From assembly GCF_902832885.1 (NCBI RefSeq), contig NZ_CADFDK010000005.1, positions 124,001 to 188,000 of the forward strand: 64,000 bases of DNA, written 5' to 3'. The DNA is from Burkholderia seminalis DSM 23518 (GTDB taxonomy: Bacteria; Pseudomonadota; Gammaproteobacteria; Burkholderiales; Burkholderiaceae). Positions 1 through 8,985 of the stretch are shown piece by piece (within the stretch, counting starts at the first letter, position 1; each line of letters opens with the position of its first letter). A program made the position numbers and the translations under genes. Below the pieces are notes generated by a model that worked only from the letters and a program-made list of their open reading frames with translations, searched no databases and was not told where the DNA came from.

Positions 1-1310
1 TCGGCTTCGAAGCGCATCACGACGACCGGCGTCGTGTTCGACGAACGCGCGAGACCGAAGCCGTCCGGGTACTCGACGCGCAGGCCGTCGATCGTCACGA
101 CTTCCTCGGCACCGTCGAACTTCGCCTCTTTCTGCAGCTTGTCGATCAGGCTGAAGTTCTCGCCTTCGTCGAGCCAGAGCTGCAGTTCGGGCGTGCTCAT
201 CGCGTCCGGCAGCGCATTGAGCAGCGCGCTCGGGTCGGCCGTCTTCGCGACGATCTCGAGCAGGCGCGCGCCCGTGTAGAGGCCGTCGTCGAAGCCGTAC
301 CAGCGATCCTTGAAGAACACGTGGCCGCTCATTTCGCCGGCGAGCGGCGCACCCGTCTCGCGCAGCTTCGCCTTCACGAGCGAGTGGCCCGTCTTCCACA
401 TCAGCGGCTCGCCGCCCTTCGACTTGATCCACTGCGCGAGGTGGCGCGTGCACTTCACGTCGTAGATGATCTGCGCGCCCGGGTTGCGCGACAGCACTTC
501 TTCCGCGAACAGCATCAGCTGGCGGTCCGGATAGATGATCTGGCCGTCCTTCGTGACGACGCCCAGGCGGTCGCCGTCGCCGTCGAACGCGAAGCCGAGT
601 TCGGCATCGGTGTCCTTCAGCGCCTGGATCACGTCCTGCAGGTTTTCCGGGTGCGCGGGATCGGGGTGGTGGTTCGGGAACGTGCCGTCGATGTCGGTGA
701 AACGTTCGACGAGTTCGCAGCCGAGCGCCTTGAACAGGCGCGTCGCGAGCGGGCCCGCGACGCCGTTGCCGGCGTCGACGACCAGCTTCAGCGGCCGCGC
801 GAGCTTCACGTCGCCGACGATGCGCGCGATGTACTGATCGGCGACGTCGACTTCCTCATACGTGCCGCTGCCCGTCTCGAAGCGCTCGTCGACGATGCGG
901 CGGTACAACGCCTGGATCTGCTCGCCGTAGATCGCGGCGCCGCGCAGCACCATCTTGAAACCGTTGTAGTCGGGCGGGTTGTGGCTGCCCGTGACGACGA
1001 TGCACGAATCGACGCGGCGCTCGCCGCCCTTCAGCGCCAGCGGCACGTTTGCCGCGAAATAGCCGACCGGCGTCGGCACCATGCCGACGTCGACGACATC
1101 GACACCGGCCGCACGCAGGCCATCGGCGAGCGCGCCGACGAGCTCCGGCCCGGACAGGCGGCCGTCGCGCGCGACGACGACCGCGTCGCCGCCCTGCGCA
1201 CGCACTTCGCTGCCGAATGCGCGGCCGATCCCGCGCGCCGTATCGACGTCGAGTGTCTTGCCGACCACGCCACGGATGTCATATGCCTTGAAGATGGATT
1301 GGGAGATCAT
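1..1310 (-). CDS. manB: Phosphomannomutase/phosphoglucomutase, 3' end cut by window edge
   Basis: Alpha-D-phosphohexomutase that interconverts mannose-6-P and mannose-1-P (and probably the glucose phosphates), supplying the GDP-mannose branch of the O-antigen locus. About 436 codons are visible, beginning MISQSIFKAYDIRGVVG. The phosphoserine loop TGSHNPPDYNG is present with the catalytic Ser at residue 109, the position expected for AlgC-type bifunctional enzymes. The C-terminal phosphate-binding end lies outside the window; full family length is about 460. The ATG at 1308-1310 is the first good start and directly precedes the conserved N-terminal KAYDIRG motif. The gene is divergent from the flippase gene. 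Product MANP would feed ManC at 21-22 kb. AlgC-like versus ManB-like naming is uncertain. Confidence 0.93.
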   Translation of the reverse strand, partial: MISQSIFKAYDIRGVVGKTLDVDTARGIGRAFGSEVRAQGGDAVVVARDGRLSGPELVGALADGLRAAGVDVVDVGMVPTPVGYFAANVPLALKGGERRVDSCIVVTGSHNPPDYNGFKMVLRGAAIYGEQIQALYRRIVDERFETGSGTYEEVDVADQYIARIVGDVKLARPLKLVVDAGNGVAGPLATRLFKALGCELVERFTDIDGTFPNHHPDPAHPENLQDVIQALKDTDAELGFAFDGDGDRLGVVTKDGQIIYPDRQLMLFAEEVLSRNPGAQIIYDVKCTRHLAQWIKSKGGEPLMWKTGHSLVKAKLRETGAPLAGEMSGHVFFKDRWYGFDDGLYTGARLLEIVAKTADPSALLNALPDAMSTPELQLWLDEGENFSLIDKLQKEAKFDGAEEVVTIDGLRVEYPDGFGLARSSNTTPVVVMRFEA

Positions 1311-1443
1311 CGATTCTCTTCTCTCTCAGTTGCGTGCATGGAAAATTGTCTGGCTTGGCTGGCCGCCTCTCGCCGGTGCCGCGCATGATACAGCGGCCCC
1401 GCAAAACAAGGAACGGAACGGCTGGAGCGGTCGCGATCCCACT

Positions 1444-1449
1444 TATAAT
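1444..1449 (+). promoter_or_regulatory. Candidate -10 box upstream of the flippase operon
   Basis: A perfect TATAAT lies between the divergent phosphomannomutase and flippase genes, about 115 bases before the flippase ATG. No convincing -35 hexamer is visible 16-18 bases upstream. A start of transcription near 1456 would put an ATG (1461) almost at the RNA 5' end. Confidence 0.4.
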
Positions 1450-1564
1450 CGCGGGTTTCGATGACGCGCATACCGCCCATTTTAATGCCTAGCCGTCCCG
1501 CCGCCGCCAATCCGCAGCCTTCGGGCGCCCTGCCGGCCGCCCCGCACGCGCGCCGCCGCGCCGC

Positions 1565-2821
1565 ATGCTGAAGCGCTTCGGCAACCCGGACGTCGCGAAA
1601 GCCGTCGCGAACCTCGTCTGGCTGGGGCTCGAACGGCTCACGCAGATCGGCGTCGCGATCGCGATCAGCGGCCTGCTGGCCCGTTATTTCGGGCCAGATG
1701 TGTTCGGCAAATGGCAGTATGCGAATACGCTTCTCCTGGTACTCGCGCCGCTCACCTGGGTGTGCGGCGCGGAAATCCTCGTCCCGACCATCGTCCAGCG
1801 CCCGCCCGCCCAGCTCGGCGCGGTGCTCGGCAGTGCGTTCGCGCTGCGCATCGCCGTCTCGGTCGCCGCGCTCGCCGCGACCTGGATCGCGATCGCCGCG
1901 GGCGCGTTCGACCCGCTGGTCGGTGCGATGCTCACGGGTCTCGCCGTCACGATGGTGTTCCGCGAACCGTTCGTCGGCGTGATCAACGCGTGGCTGCAAA
2001 GCATGACCTACAGCAAGCCGCAGCTCGTCACCAGCATGGTCACGGCGCTCGCGAAGGCGCTGCTCGTGTGGCTGCTGGTCCGCGCGGCCGCCGGCCCCGC
2101 CCGCTTCGCGTGGCTGTGGGCGCTCGAGGCCGCCGCGATCGGCTTCGCGCTGCTGCTGTACTACCGGCATCGTAACGGCGGCGCGCTCGGCTGGACGTTC
2201 GATAAACCGCTGTTCAGGCACTTTGCGACGGCCGGCACCGTGTTCTGGCTCGGCCTGATCTGCATGTACCTGTTCCTGAAACTCGACCGCCTGATGCTCG
2301 AGCGTCACGTGTCGTTCGCCGATCTCGGCCGCTATTCGGCCGCGCAGCAGCTCAACGAAAACTGGATCACGCTCGCGCTGATGCTCGCGCAGACCATCGC
2401 GCCCGCGTTCGTCTACCGCGTGCAGGACGTCGCGCGGCTGCGCCGCAACATCGTCCGCCTGATCGCGATGACGGCCGGCCTGATGACGGCCGGCGCGCTC
2501 GTGCTCGACGCGGCCGCCCCGCTGATCGTCGGCAAGGTGTTCGGCCACGGCTACGAGGCATCGGTCGACATCTTCCGCTGGGCCGTCTGGCTGTCCGTGC
2601 CGGCCGGCATCGAGGCGATAGGCAATCTTATCGTTCTCAAATATCAAGCAAAATTCGTGTTGCTGTCGAAATGGCTGCTCGCGCTGGCGATCGCCGCGGT
2701 CGTCAACCTGTTCGCGATCCCGCGGCTCGGCCTGTACGGCGCGCTCGTCGGGCTGGCGGCCGGCTACCTGGCCGCGGCCGCCGTCAACTTTTATTACATC
2801 CGTTTCAAGCTGCGAACATGA
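1565..2821 (+). CDS. wzx: Wzx-type polysaccharide flippase (MOP superfamily)
   Basis: Predicted inner-membrane flippase that moves undecaprenyl-linked sugar units to the periplasm. The 418 residues are almost entirely hydrophobic segments separated by short charged loops, consistent with 12 or so membrane helices and with the polysaccharide-synthesis flippase family. The start ATG at 1565 overlaps the stop of a 36-codon frame (1461-1571, ATGCTGA), which could couple translation. The last bases overlap the next gene by an ATGA, so the two are co-translated. It begins the plus-strand block flippase-GT2-GT4-galE-WecA. A Wzx flippase beside a Wzm/Wzt ABC exporter in the same locus is notable. Family assignment is by hydrophobicity and context, so substrate is unknown. 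Confidence 0.82.
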   Translation: MLKRFGNPDVAKAVANLVWLGLERLTQIGVAIAISGLLARYFGPDVFGKWQYANTLLLVLAPLTWVCGAEILVPTIVQRPPAQLGAVLGSAFALRIAVSVAALAATWIAIAAGAFDPLVGAMLTGLAVTMVFREPFVGVINAWLQSMTYSKPQLVTSMVTALAKALLVWLLVRAAAGPARFAWLWALEAAAIGFALLLYYRHRNGGALGWTFDKPLFRHFATAGTVFWLGLICMYLFLKLDRLMLERHVSFADLGRYSAAQQLNENWITLALMLAQTIAPAFVYRVQDVARLRRNIVRLIAMTAGLMTAGALVLDAAAPLIVGKVFGHGYEASVDIFRWAVWLSVPAGIEAIGNLIVLKYQAKFVLLSKWLLALAIAAVVNLFAIPRLGLYGALVGLAAGYLAAAAVNFYYIRFKLRT

Positions 2822-3642
2822 CGTCCCCTGATTGCCCGCCCCCGCTCGACGACGTGGCCGTGCTGATGCCGGCCTACAACGGGCACGACGACGTCGTCCG
2901 GACCCTTGCGTCGTTTCGCGAGGATGTGCCCGTGCACGTGCTGGTCGTCGACGACGGCAGCACGCCGCCGATCGTCGCGCCTGACCTGCCGGGCCTCGCG
3001 ATCGAGGTGCTGCGCATGCCGCGGAACGGCGGCATCGAGCGCGCGCTCGCGGCCGGCATCGACGCGCTCGCGGCGCGCGGCTTCCGCTATGCGGCCCGCA
3101 TCGACGCGGGCGACCTGGCCGTGCCGCAGCGCCTCGCGAAGCAGCGTGCGTATCTCGGCGCCCACCCGAACGTGGCCTGCGTCGGCATGTGGACGCAGGT
3201 CGTGTCGCGCGCCGGCGAACCGCGCTTCATGCTGACGCCGCCCGTCGATCCGCGCACGCTGCGCCGCACGCGCTTCCTGCGCTCGCCGCTCGTGCATCCT
3301 TCGGTGATGCTGCGCATCGACGCCGTGCGGGAAGTGGGCAACTATCGCGAGAAATACCGCGCGGCCGAGGATCTCGATCTTTTTTTACGGTTAATGCAAC
3401 GCTACGATTGCGCGAACCTGCCGGAACTCGGCCTGTATTACGAACTGAACGAGGGCGGGATCAGTGCGACCAAGCGCCGGCGCCAGCTGGTGTCGACGCT
3501 CACGCTGCTGCTGAGCCATTTCAACGCGCTGAACCCGTACGACTGGGCCGGCCTCGCCAAGAACCTGCTGCATTTCGTGACGCCGTACCGGACGTTGCAG
3601 CGGATCAAGCAGACGCTGTTCGCCGCGCGGCCGTCCGCCTGA
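2818..3642 (+). CDS. Glycosyltransferase family 2 (GT-A fold)
   Basis: A 274-residue cytoplasmic glycosyltransferase that would add a sugar to the lipid-linked repeat unit. Near the N terminus are VLMPAYNG (residues 14-21) and the nucleotide-binding VVDDGS (residues 43-48). A DXD-like metal site DAGD follows at 96-99, and the acceptor-side EDLDLFLRL motif comes later in the protein, in the usual GT2 order. The ATG at 2818 overlaps the flippase stop (ATGA). The same frame stays open further upstream, but that stretch is inside the flippase gene. The donor sugar cannot be read from sequence. A 42-base gap separates it from the next glycosyltransferase. Confidence 0.88.
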   Translation: MTSPDCPPPLDDVAVLMPAYNGHDDVVRTLASFREDVPVHVLVVDDGSTPPIVAPDLPGLAIEVLRMPRNGGIERALAAGIDALAARGFRYAARIDAGDLAVPQRLAKQRAYLGAHPNVACVGMWTQVVSRAGEPRFMLTPPVDPRTLRRTRFLRSPLVHPSVMLRIDAVREVGNYREKYRAAEDLDLFLRLMQRYDCANLPELGLYYELNEGGISATKRRRQLVSTLTLLLSHFNALNPYDWAGLAKNLLHFVTPYRTLQRIKQTLFAARPSA

Positions 3643-3684
3643 CGCCGATCCGGCATTTACGACGCTTTATTTTTTTCTTTTTTC

Positions 3685-4821
3685 ATGTCCGCCACTTCCC
3701 CGCTGCGCATCGCGCTCGTCTGCAACACGGCCTGGGCGATCTACACGTATCGCCACGGGCTGATCCGTACGCTCGTCGCGCGCGGCGCCGAGGTCGTCGT
3801 GATCGCGCCGCACGACCGTACGGTGCCGTTGCTCGAGCAGATGGGCTGCCGCTACGTGAAGCTCGCGGTCGCGTCGAAAGGCACGAGCCCGCGCGAGGAT
3901 CTCGGCACGCTCGCGGCGCTGGTGCGCCACTACCGCGCGCTCAAGCCCGATCTCGTGTTCCATTACACGATCAAGCCGAACATCTACGGGTCGGTCGCCG
4001 CGTGGCTCGCGCGCGTGCCGTCGATCGCGGTGACGACGGGGCTCGGCTACGTCTTCATCCAGAAAAGCCGCGCGGCGAGCGTCGCGAAGCGCCTGTACCG
4101 GTTCGCGTTCCGCTTCCCGCGTGAAGTGTGGTTCCTGAACCGCGACGACCTCGCGACCTTCACCGACGAGCAGTTGCTCGCGCATCCCGAGCGCGCGCGG
4201 CTGCTGCACGGCGAAGGCGTCGATCTCGAGCAGTTCGCGCCCGTGCCGCTGCCCGCCGGCGACGCGCCCGTCTTCATCCTGATCGGCCGGCTGCTGTGGG
4301 ACAAGGGCGTGCGCGAATACGTGGAAGCCGCGCGCATCGTGCGCGGCCGCTTCCCGAACGCGCGCTTCCAGCTGCTCGGGCCGCTCGGCGTCGACAATCC
4401 GAGCGCAATCGGGCGCGCGGACGTCGACGCATGGGTCGGCGAAGGCATCGTCGAATATCTCGGCGAGGCGCACGATGTCCGCCCGCATATCGCGGCGGCC
4501 GACTGCGTCGTGCTGCCGTCGTACCGCGAAGGCGTGCCGCGCACGCTGATGGAAGCATCGGCGATGGGCCGCCCGATCGTCGCGACCGACGTGCCGGGCT
4601 GCCGCGACGTCGTCGCCGACGGCGAAACCGGCTTCCTGTGCCGCGTGCGCGACAGCGCAAGCCTCGCGGAGCAACTGCTCCGCATGATCGAACTCGGAAC
4701 GGCCGGGCGCGACGCGATGGGCGCGCGCGGCCGGCGAAAAGTCACGGCGGAATTCGACGAGCAGCAGGTCGTCGAACGCTACCGGCAGACCATTCGTTCG
4801 TTGACCGGCATCACTCTCTGA
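3685..4821 (+). CDS. Glycosyltransferase family 4/1 (GT-B fold), PglA/WbpH-like
   Basis: A 378-residue retaining glycosyltransferase. The N-terminal half carries the HYTIKPNIYGS segment typical of enzymes that extend undecaprenyl-PP-linked N-acetyl sugars. The C-terminal half carries the donor-binding EX7E motif as EGVPRTLMEA near residue 282, followed by GRPIVATDVPGC. No membrane segment is evident, so it should act at the cytoplasmic face on the lipid-linked intermediate. It sits between the GT2 gene and galE on the same strand, 15 bases before galE. By analogy it may add the second sugar onto the primer made by the WecA-type transferase downstream; this is inference. Confidence 0.9.
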   Translation: MSATSPLRIALVCNTAWAIYTYRHGLIRTLVARGAEVVVIAPHDRTVPLLEQMGCRYVKLAVASKGTSPREDLGTLAALVRHYRALKPDLVFHYTIKPNIYGSVAAWLARVPSIAVTTGLGYVFIQKSRAASVAKRLYRFAFRFPREVWFLNRDDLATFTDEQLLAHPERARLLHGEGVDLEQFAPVPLPAGDAPVFILIGRLLWDKGVREYVEAARIVRGRFPNARFQLLGPLGVDNPSAIGRADVDAWVGEGIVEYLGEAHDVRPHIAAADCVVLPSYREGVPRTLMEASAMGRPIVATDVPGCRDVVADGETGFLCRVRDSASLAEQLLRMIELGTAGRDAMGARGRRKVTAEFDEQQVVERYRQTIRSLTGITL

Positions 4822-4836
4822 AGGAGCGCATCAGCA

Positions 4837-5859
4837 ATGACCGCTAAAGGCACCATCCTCGTTACCGGCGGCGCGGGCTATATCGGCTCGCACACGGCCG
4901 TCGAGCTGCTCGACAACGGCTACGATGTCGTGATCGTCGACAACCTCGTCAACAGCAAGGCCGAGTCCGTGCGCCGCATCGAGCGGATTACCGGCAAGAC
5001 GCCCGCGTTCCATCAGGTCGACGTGTGCGACGAAGCCGCGCTCGCGAAGGTGTTCGACGCGCACCCGATCACCGGCACGATCCATTTCGCGGCGCTCAAG
5101 GCCGTCGGCGAATCGGTCGCGAAGCCGCTCGAGTACTACCAGAACAACATCGGCGGGCTGCTGGCGGTGCTCAAGGTCATGCGCGAGCGCAACGTCAGGC
5201 AGTTCGTGTTCAGCTCGTCCGCGACCGTGTACGGCGTGCCCGAGCGCTCGCCGATCGACGAATCGTTCCCGCTGTCGGCGACGAACCCGTACGGCCAGTC
5301 GAAGCTGATCGCCGAGCAGATCCTGCGCGATCTCGAGGTGTCCGATCCTTCGTGGCGCATCGCGACGCTGCGCTACTTCAACCCGGTCGGTGCGCACGCA
5401 AGCGGGCTGATCGGCGAGGATCCGGCCGGCATCCCGAACAACCTGATGCCGTATGTCGCGCAGGTCGCAGTCGGCAAGCTGGAAAAGCTGCGCGTGTTCG
5501 GCTCCGACTATGCGACGCCGGACGGCACCGGCGTGCGCGACTACATCCACGTCGTCGATCTCGCGAAAGGACACATCGCCGCGCTCGACGCGCTCGCGAA
5601 GCGCGACGCGAGCTTTGTCGTGAACCTCGGCACCGGCCAGGGCTACAGCGTGCTGGAAGTCGTGCGTGCGTTCGAGAAGGCATCGGGCCGCCCGGTGCCG
5701 TACGAACTCGTCGCGCGCCGCCCGGGCGACATCGCCGAGTGCTACGCGAATCCGCAGGCCGCGGCCGACATCATCGGCTGGCGCGCGACGCTCGGGATCG
5801 AGGACATGTGTGCCGACCACTGGCGATGGCAGGAGGGGAACCCGCGCGGTTTTGTATAA
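4837..5859 (+). CDS. galE: UDP-glucose 4-epimerase
   Basis: A 340-residue NAD-dependent short-chain (extended) epimerase interconverting UDP-Glc and UDP-Gal, or their N-acetyl forms. The Rossmann motif GGAGYIGSH lies at residues 11-19, the SSSATVYG segment gives the catalytic Ser/Thr, and the YGQSK pair places catalytic Tyr at about residue 152. Length equals the family norm. A good ribosome site (AGGAG) lies 10 bases before the ATG. The stop codon TAA is embedded in GTATAAT, a chance-looking -10-like sequence just ahead of the next gene. It probably supplies a galacto-configured nucleotide sugar for the O unit. Confidence 0.96.
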   Translation: MTAKGTILVTGGAGYIGSHTAVELLDNGYDVVIVDNLVNSKAESVRRIERITGKTPAFHQVDVCDEAALAKVFDAHPITGTIHFAALKAVGESVAKPLEYYQNNIGGLLAVLKVMRERNVRQFVFSSSATVYGVPERSPIDESFPLSATNPYGQSKLIAEQILRDLEVSDPSWRIATLRYFNPVGAHASGLIGEDPAGIPNNLMPYVAQVAVGKLEKLRVFGSDYATPDGTGVRDYIHVVDLAKGHIAALDALAKRDASFVVNLGTGQGYSVLEVVRAFEKASGRPVPYELVARRPGDIAECYANPQAAADIIGWRATLGIEDMCADHWRWQEGNPRGFV

Positions 5860-5886
5860 TCCGCTGTCCATTTTTCGAGCGATCCC

Positions 5887-6993
5887 ATGCTCAGCTTCGC
5901 GTCCGGCTTCATCGTCTCCCTGCTCGTCACGCTGTTCATCGTGCGCTACGCGCACCTTCATGAGAAATTCTCGATCGACAGCGATCTGGCCGGCGTGCAG
6001 AAATTCCACGTGCGGCCCGTGCCGCGAGTGGGGGGCATCGGGATCCTCGCCGGGGTCGTCGTGGCCGCGCTGATCCTGTCGCGGCGCTATCCGACGATCG
6101 CGGGCAGCATTCTCGGCATCGCGGCCTGCGGGCTGCCGGCGTTCCTGTCCGGCCTCGTCGAGGATCTGACCAAACGCGTGTCGCCGCGCGCGCGGCTGCT
6201 CTGCACGATGGGCGCGGCCGCGCTGGCGTTCTGGCTGCTGGGCATCGCGGTCAAGCGCATCAGCGTGCCGCCGCTCGACTTCCTGCTCGGCTACGTGGCC
6301 ATCTCGGCGTTCATCACGGTGCTCGCGGTCGCGGCGCTCGCGAACGCGATCAACATCATCGACGGCTTCAACGGCCTCGCGTCGATGGTCAGCTTCATGA
6401 TGTTCGCGTCGCTTGCGTACGTCGCGTTCCACGTCAACGACCCGGTCGTGATGTCCGCGTCGATCATCATGATGGGCGCGGTGCTCGGCTTCTTCCTGTG
6501 GAATTTTCCTGCCGGGCTGATCTTCCTCGGCGACGGCGGCGCGTATTTCATCGGCTTCATGCTCGCCGAACTCGCGATCATGCTCGTGATGCGCAACCGC
6601 GAGGTGTCCGCGTGGTATCCGGTGCTGCTGTTCATGTACCCGATCTTCGAGACCTGTTTCTCGATCTACCGGAAGAAGTTCATCCGCGGGATGTCGCCGG
6701 GGATTCCGGACGGCGTGCATCTGCACATGCTCGTGTACAAGCGGCTGATGCGCTGGGCCGTCGGGACGAAGCACGCGCACGACCTGACGCGGCGGAATTC
6801 GCTGACGTCGCCGTATCTGTGGCTGCTGTGCCTCGTCGCGGTGATTCCCGCGACGCTGTTCTGGCGACACACGCTGCACCTGTTCGTGTTCGTCGTGCTG
6901 TTCGCACTGACCTACGTGTGGCTTTATCTCAGCATCGTGCGGTTTCGCGCGCCGCGGTGGATGGTGGTACGCAAGCACCGGCGCAGCCACTGA
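5887..6993 (+). CDS. WecA/WbpL-type undecaprenyl-phosphate sugar-1-phosphate transferase
   Basis: Polytopic PNPT-family enzyme (368 residues, about 11 membrane helices) that starts glycan synthesis by moving a HexNAc-1-phosphate from UDP to undecaprenyl phosphate. Seen directly: the INIIDGFNGLASM loop near residue 155 with the catalytic Asp cluster, and the FLGDGGAYFIGF loop downstream. The cytosolic HLHMLVYKRLMR segment near the C terminus matches the HIHH-type carbohydrate-recognition loop of this family. It is the last gene of the plus-strand block and is followed by a strong two-way terminator. A second enzyme of the same family lies at 8986-10002, so the locus has two priming transferases. 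Confidence 0.9.
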   Translation: MLSFASGFIVSLLVTLFIVRYAHLHEKFSIDSDLAGVQKFHVRPVPRVGGIGILAGVVVAALILSRRYPTIAGSILGIAACGLPAFLSGLVEDLTKRVSPRARLLCTMGAAALAFWLLGIAVKRISVPPLDFLLGYVAISAFITVLAVAALANAINIIDGFNGLASMVSFMMFASLAYVAFHVNDPVVMSASIIMMGAVLGFFLWNFPAGLIFLGDGGAYFIGFMLAELAIMLVMRNREVSAWYPVLLFMYPIFETCFSIYRKKFIRGMSPGIPDGVHLHMLVYKRLMRWAVGTKHAHDLTRRNSLTSPYLWLLCLVAVIPATLFWRHTLHLFVFVVLFALTYVWLYLSIVRFRAPRWMVVRKHRRSH

Positions 6994-7021
6994 ACGTCGT
7001 TGCATCGGCTTCCGGACAAAG

Positions 7022-7049
7022 AAAAAGCGCCCCGCGGGGCGCTTTTTTT
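7022..7049. terminator. Bidirectional rho-independent terminator
   Basis: A perfect 16-base palindrome GCGCCCCGCGGGGCGC (7027-7042) is flanked by five A on the left and seven T on the right. It lies between two convergent genes (stops at 6993 and 7090) and can end transcription from both sides. Confidence 0.93.
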
Positions 7050-7089
7050 CATGCATCGCCGAGCCCCGTTCGGGCTTCGCGCCGCCGCG

Positions 7090-8973
7090 TCACTTGTTCG
7101 ACGCGGCGCGCCCCGACGGTACGCTCTGCAAGGTCGGGGCAACGGCCGTCTGGTATTCCGGCACCCAGCGCCGCAGGTCGCGCCGCACTTCGTCGTCGGA
7201 CAGCACGCGGTGCTGCATCAGCCACGGCAGCAGCTCGTCGAGCAAATTGTCCGGTACTTCGCGCGCCCGCGCGATCCGCAGTTTCGGGTGCGGCGTGCGC
7301 GTCGTCGCCTCGTCGTCCGCGAGCAGCTCCTCGTAGAGCTTCTCGCCGGGCCGCAGCCCCGTGAACTCGATCCGGATCTGTTCTTCCGAGAACCCGTACA
7401 GGCGGATCAGGTCGCACGCGAGATCGACGATCTTCACCGGCTCGCCCATGTCGAGAATGAAGATCTCGCCGCCATGCCCCATGCTCGACGCCTGCAGCAC
7501 GAGCTGCGACGCCTCCGGGATCGTCATGAAGAAGCGCGTGATCTCCGGGTGCGTGACCGTGACCGGACCGCCCTTCGCGATCTGCTGCTGGAACTTCGGA
7601 ATCACGCTGCCGGCGCTGCCGAGCACGTTGCCGAAGCGCACCGTCTCGAACTGCGTGCGCGCGCTCGTCTGCTGCAATGCCTGGCACGCCATTTCGGCGA
7701 GACGCTTGCTCGCGCCCATCACGTTGGTCGGATTGACGGCCTTGTCGGTCGAGATCAGCACGAAGTGGCGCACGTCGTGACGAATCGCCGCGCGGGCCAC
7801 GCGATACGTGCCGAGCACGTTGTTGCGCAGCGCCTGCCAAGCGTTGTGCTCTTCCATCAGCGGCACGTGCTTGTAAGCGGCCGCATGGAACACGATGTGC
7901 GGCGCATGGCGCGACATCACCTGGTCCAGCAGCAGCGAATCCTTCGCATCGCCGATGATCGGCAGGACGGGCAGGTCGGGGAACCGTTCGCGCAGCTCCT
8001 CGGTGAGCCGGTACATCGCGTATTCGGACAGGTCGAATGCAACCAGTTGCGCCGGCGCGAAGCGCAGGATCTGCCGGCACAGCTCGGAGCCGATCGAACC
8101 GCCCGCGCCCGTCACCATCACGACGCGGCCGCGCAGCAGCGCCTCGACGTGCGGCGTGTCGATCGTCACGGCATCGCGGCCGAGCAGGTCCTCGAGATCG
8201 ATGTTCCGTACCTGCGACAGGAAGCCCTGCCCCGGCATCAGCGCAGTCAGCGACGGCAGCACCATCGCCTTCACGCCGGCCCGCACGCACAGCGTCGCCA
8301 CGCGACGCTGGGTCTCGACCGACGCCGACGGAATCGCGATGATCGCGTACTCGACCTTCATCGCATCGGTCCAGTGCTTGAGGTCGTTGAACGAGCCCAG
8401 CACCTTGTAGCCGTAGATTTCGCGGCCCTGCTTCGTGACGTCGTCGTCGAGCAGGCCGACGAGGCGCCATTCGCCGGAACGCGACAGTTCGCGCGCGAGA
8501 CTCGCGCCGGCCGTGCCGGCGCCGAGCACCAGCACCGGCTTGCCCTTGCCGACGAGGCCGCCGTACAGGTAGTACTCTTTCGTCGCGCGGTAGAGCGCGC
8601 GGGCGCCGCCCATCGCCAGGAACAGCATCAGCGGCGACACGAGCAGCACCGAGCGCGGAATGATCGGCTGCGGCTGGAACATCACGGCGCCGATCATCAC
8701 GATCACGCCGCCGCCGGCCACCGCCTTTGCGATGCGCATCAGGTCGGGCAGGCTCGCGAACACCCACAGCCCGCGATACAGGCCGAATCCGTGGAACATC
8801 AGCGCGTAGACGGGAAGAGCCCAGGTCAACGCCATCAGCGCACCGCCCAGGAAATCATGCGGAACGCTGCCGTTGAAACGAACGAGATAGGCGAACAACC
8901 ATGCGGCGGCAACCGCCGTCAGGTCGAACAGGAAAGCACTCAGCGACAGCCACGACGCTCTGGATCGAAACAT
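7090..8973 (-). CDS. wbiI: WbpM/CapD-type nucleotide-sugar 4,6-dehydratase (WbiI-like)
   Basis: Inner-membrane-anchored dehydratase acting on UDP-N-acetyl sugars, giving the 4-keto-6-deoxy precursor of QuiNAc/FucNAc-type residues. The 627 residues have four or five hydrophobic helices at the N terminus (about 8-110), a CoA-binding-like middle domain, and a C-terminal catalytic Rossmann domain with TGAGGSIGSE near residue 285. The Tyr of the usual YxxxK is Met here (MGASK, preceded by STDKAVNPTN), the S-M-K triad known for the large WbpM homologues. It is the last gene of a minus-strand group with the WecA-like, epimerase and GT2 genes. The group resembles the Burkholderia wbiG-wbiH-wbiI order, and the symbol rests on that. 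Confidence 0.92.
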   Translation of the reverse strand: MFRSRASWLSLSAFLFDLTAVAAAWLFAYLVRFNGSVPHDFLGGALMALTWALPVYALMFHGFGLYRGLWVFASLPDLMRIAKAVAGGGVIVMIGAVMFQPQPIIPRSVLLVSPLMLFLAMGGARALYRATKEYYLYGGLVGKGKPVLVLGAGTAGASLARELSRSGEWRLVGLLDDDVTKQGREIYGYKVLGSFNDLKHWTDAMKVEYAIIAIPSASVETQRRVATLCVRAGVKAMVLPSLTALMPGQGFLSQVRNIDLEDLLGRDAVTIDTPHVEALLRGRVVMVTGAGGSIGSELCRQILRFAPAQLVAFDLSEYAMYRLTEELRERFPDLPVLPIIGDAKDSLLLDQVMSRHAPHIVFHAAAYKHVPLMEEHNAWQALRNNVLGTYRVARAAIRHDVRHFVLISTDKAVNPTNVMGASKRLAEMACQALQQTSARTQFETVRFGNVLGSAGSVIPKFQQQIAKGGPVTVTHPEITRFFMTIPEASQLVLQASSMGHGGEIFILDMGEPVKIVDLACDLIRLYGFSEEQIRIEFTGLRPGEKLYEELLADDEATTRTPHPKLRIARAREVPDNLLDELLPWLMQHRVLSDDEVRRDLRRWVPEYQTAVAPTLQSVPSGRAASNK

Positions 8974-8985
8974 CGGCGGGAAACC

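Noticed and set aside
5855-5860. TATAAT at the galE stop codon, as a promoter for the WecA-type gene
   Set aside because: No -35 hexamer at the right distance, and the genes are closely spaced, so it looks accidental.
4831-7056. A 741-codon open frame on the minus strand opposite galE and the WecA-type gene
   Set aside because: Its translation is rich in Arg/His/Ala/Glu and lacks any domain; it mirrors the coding pattern of the real genes, as expected in very G+C-rich DNA.
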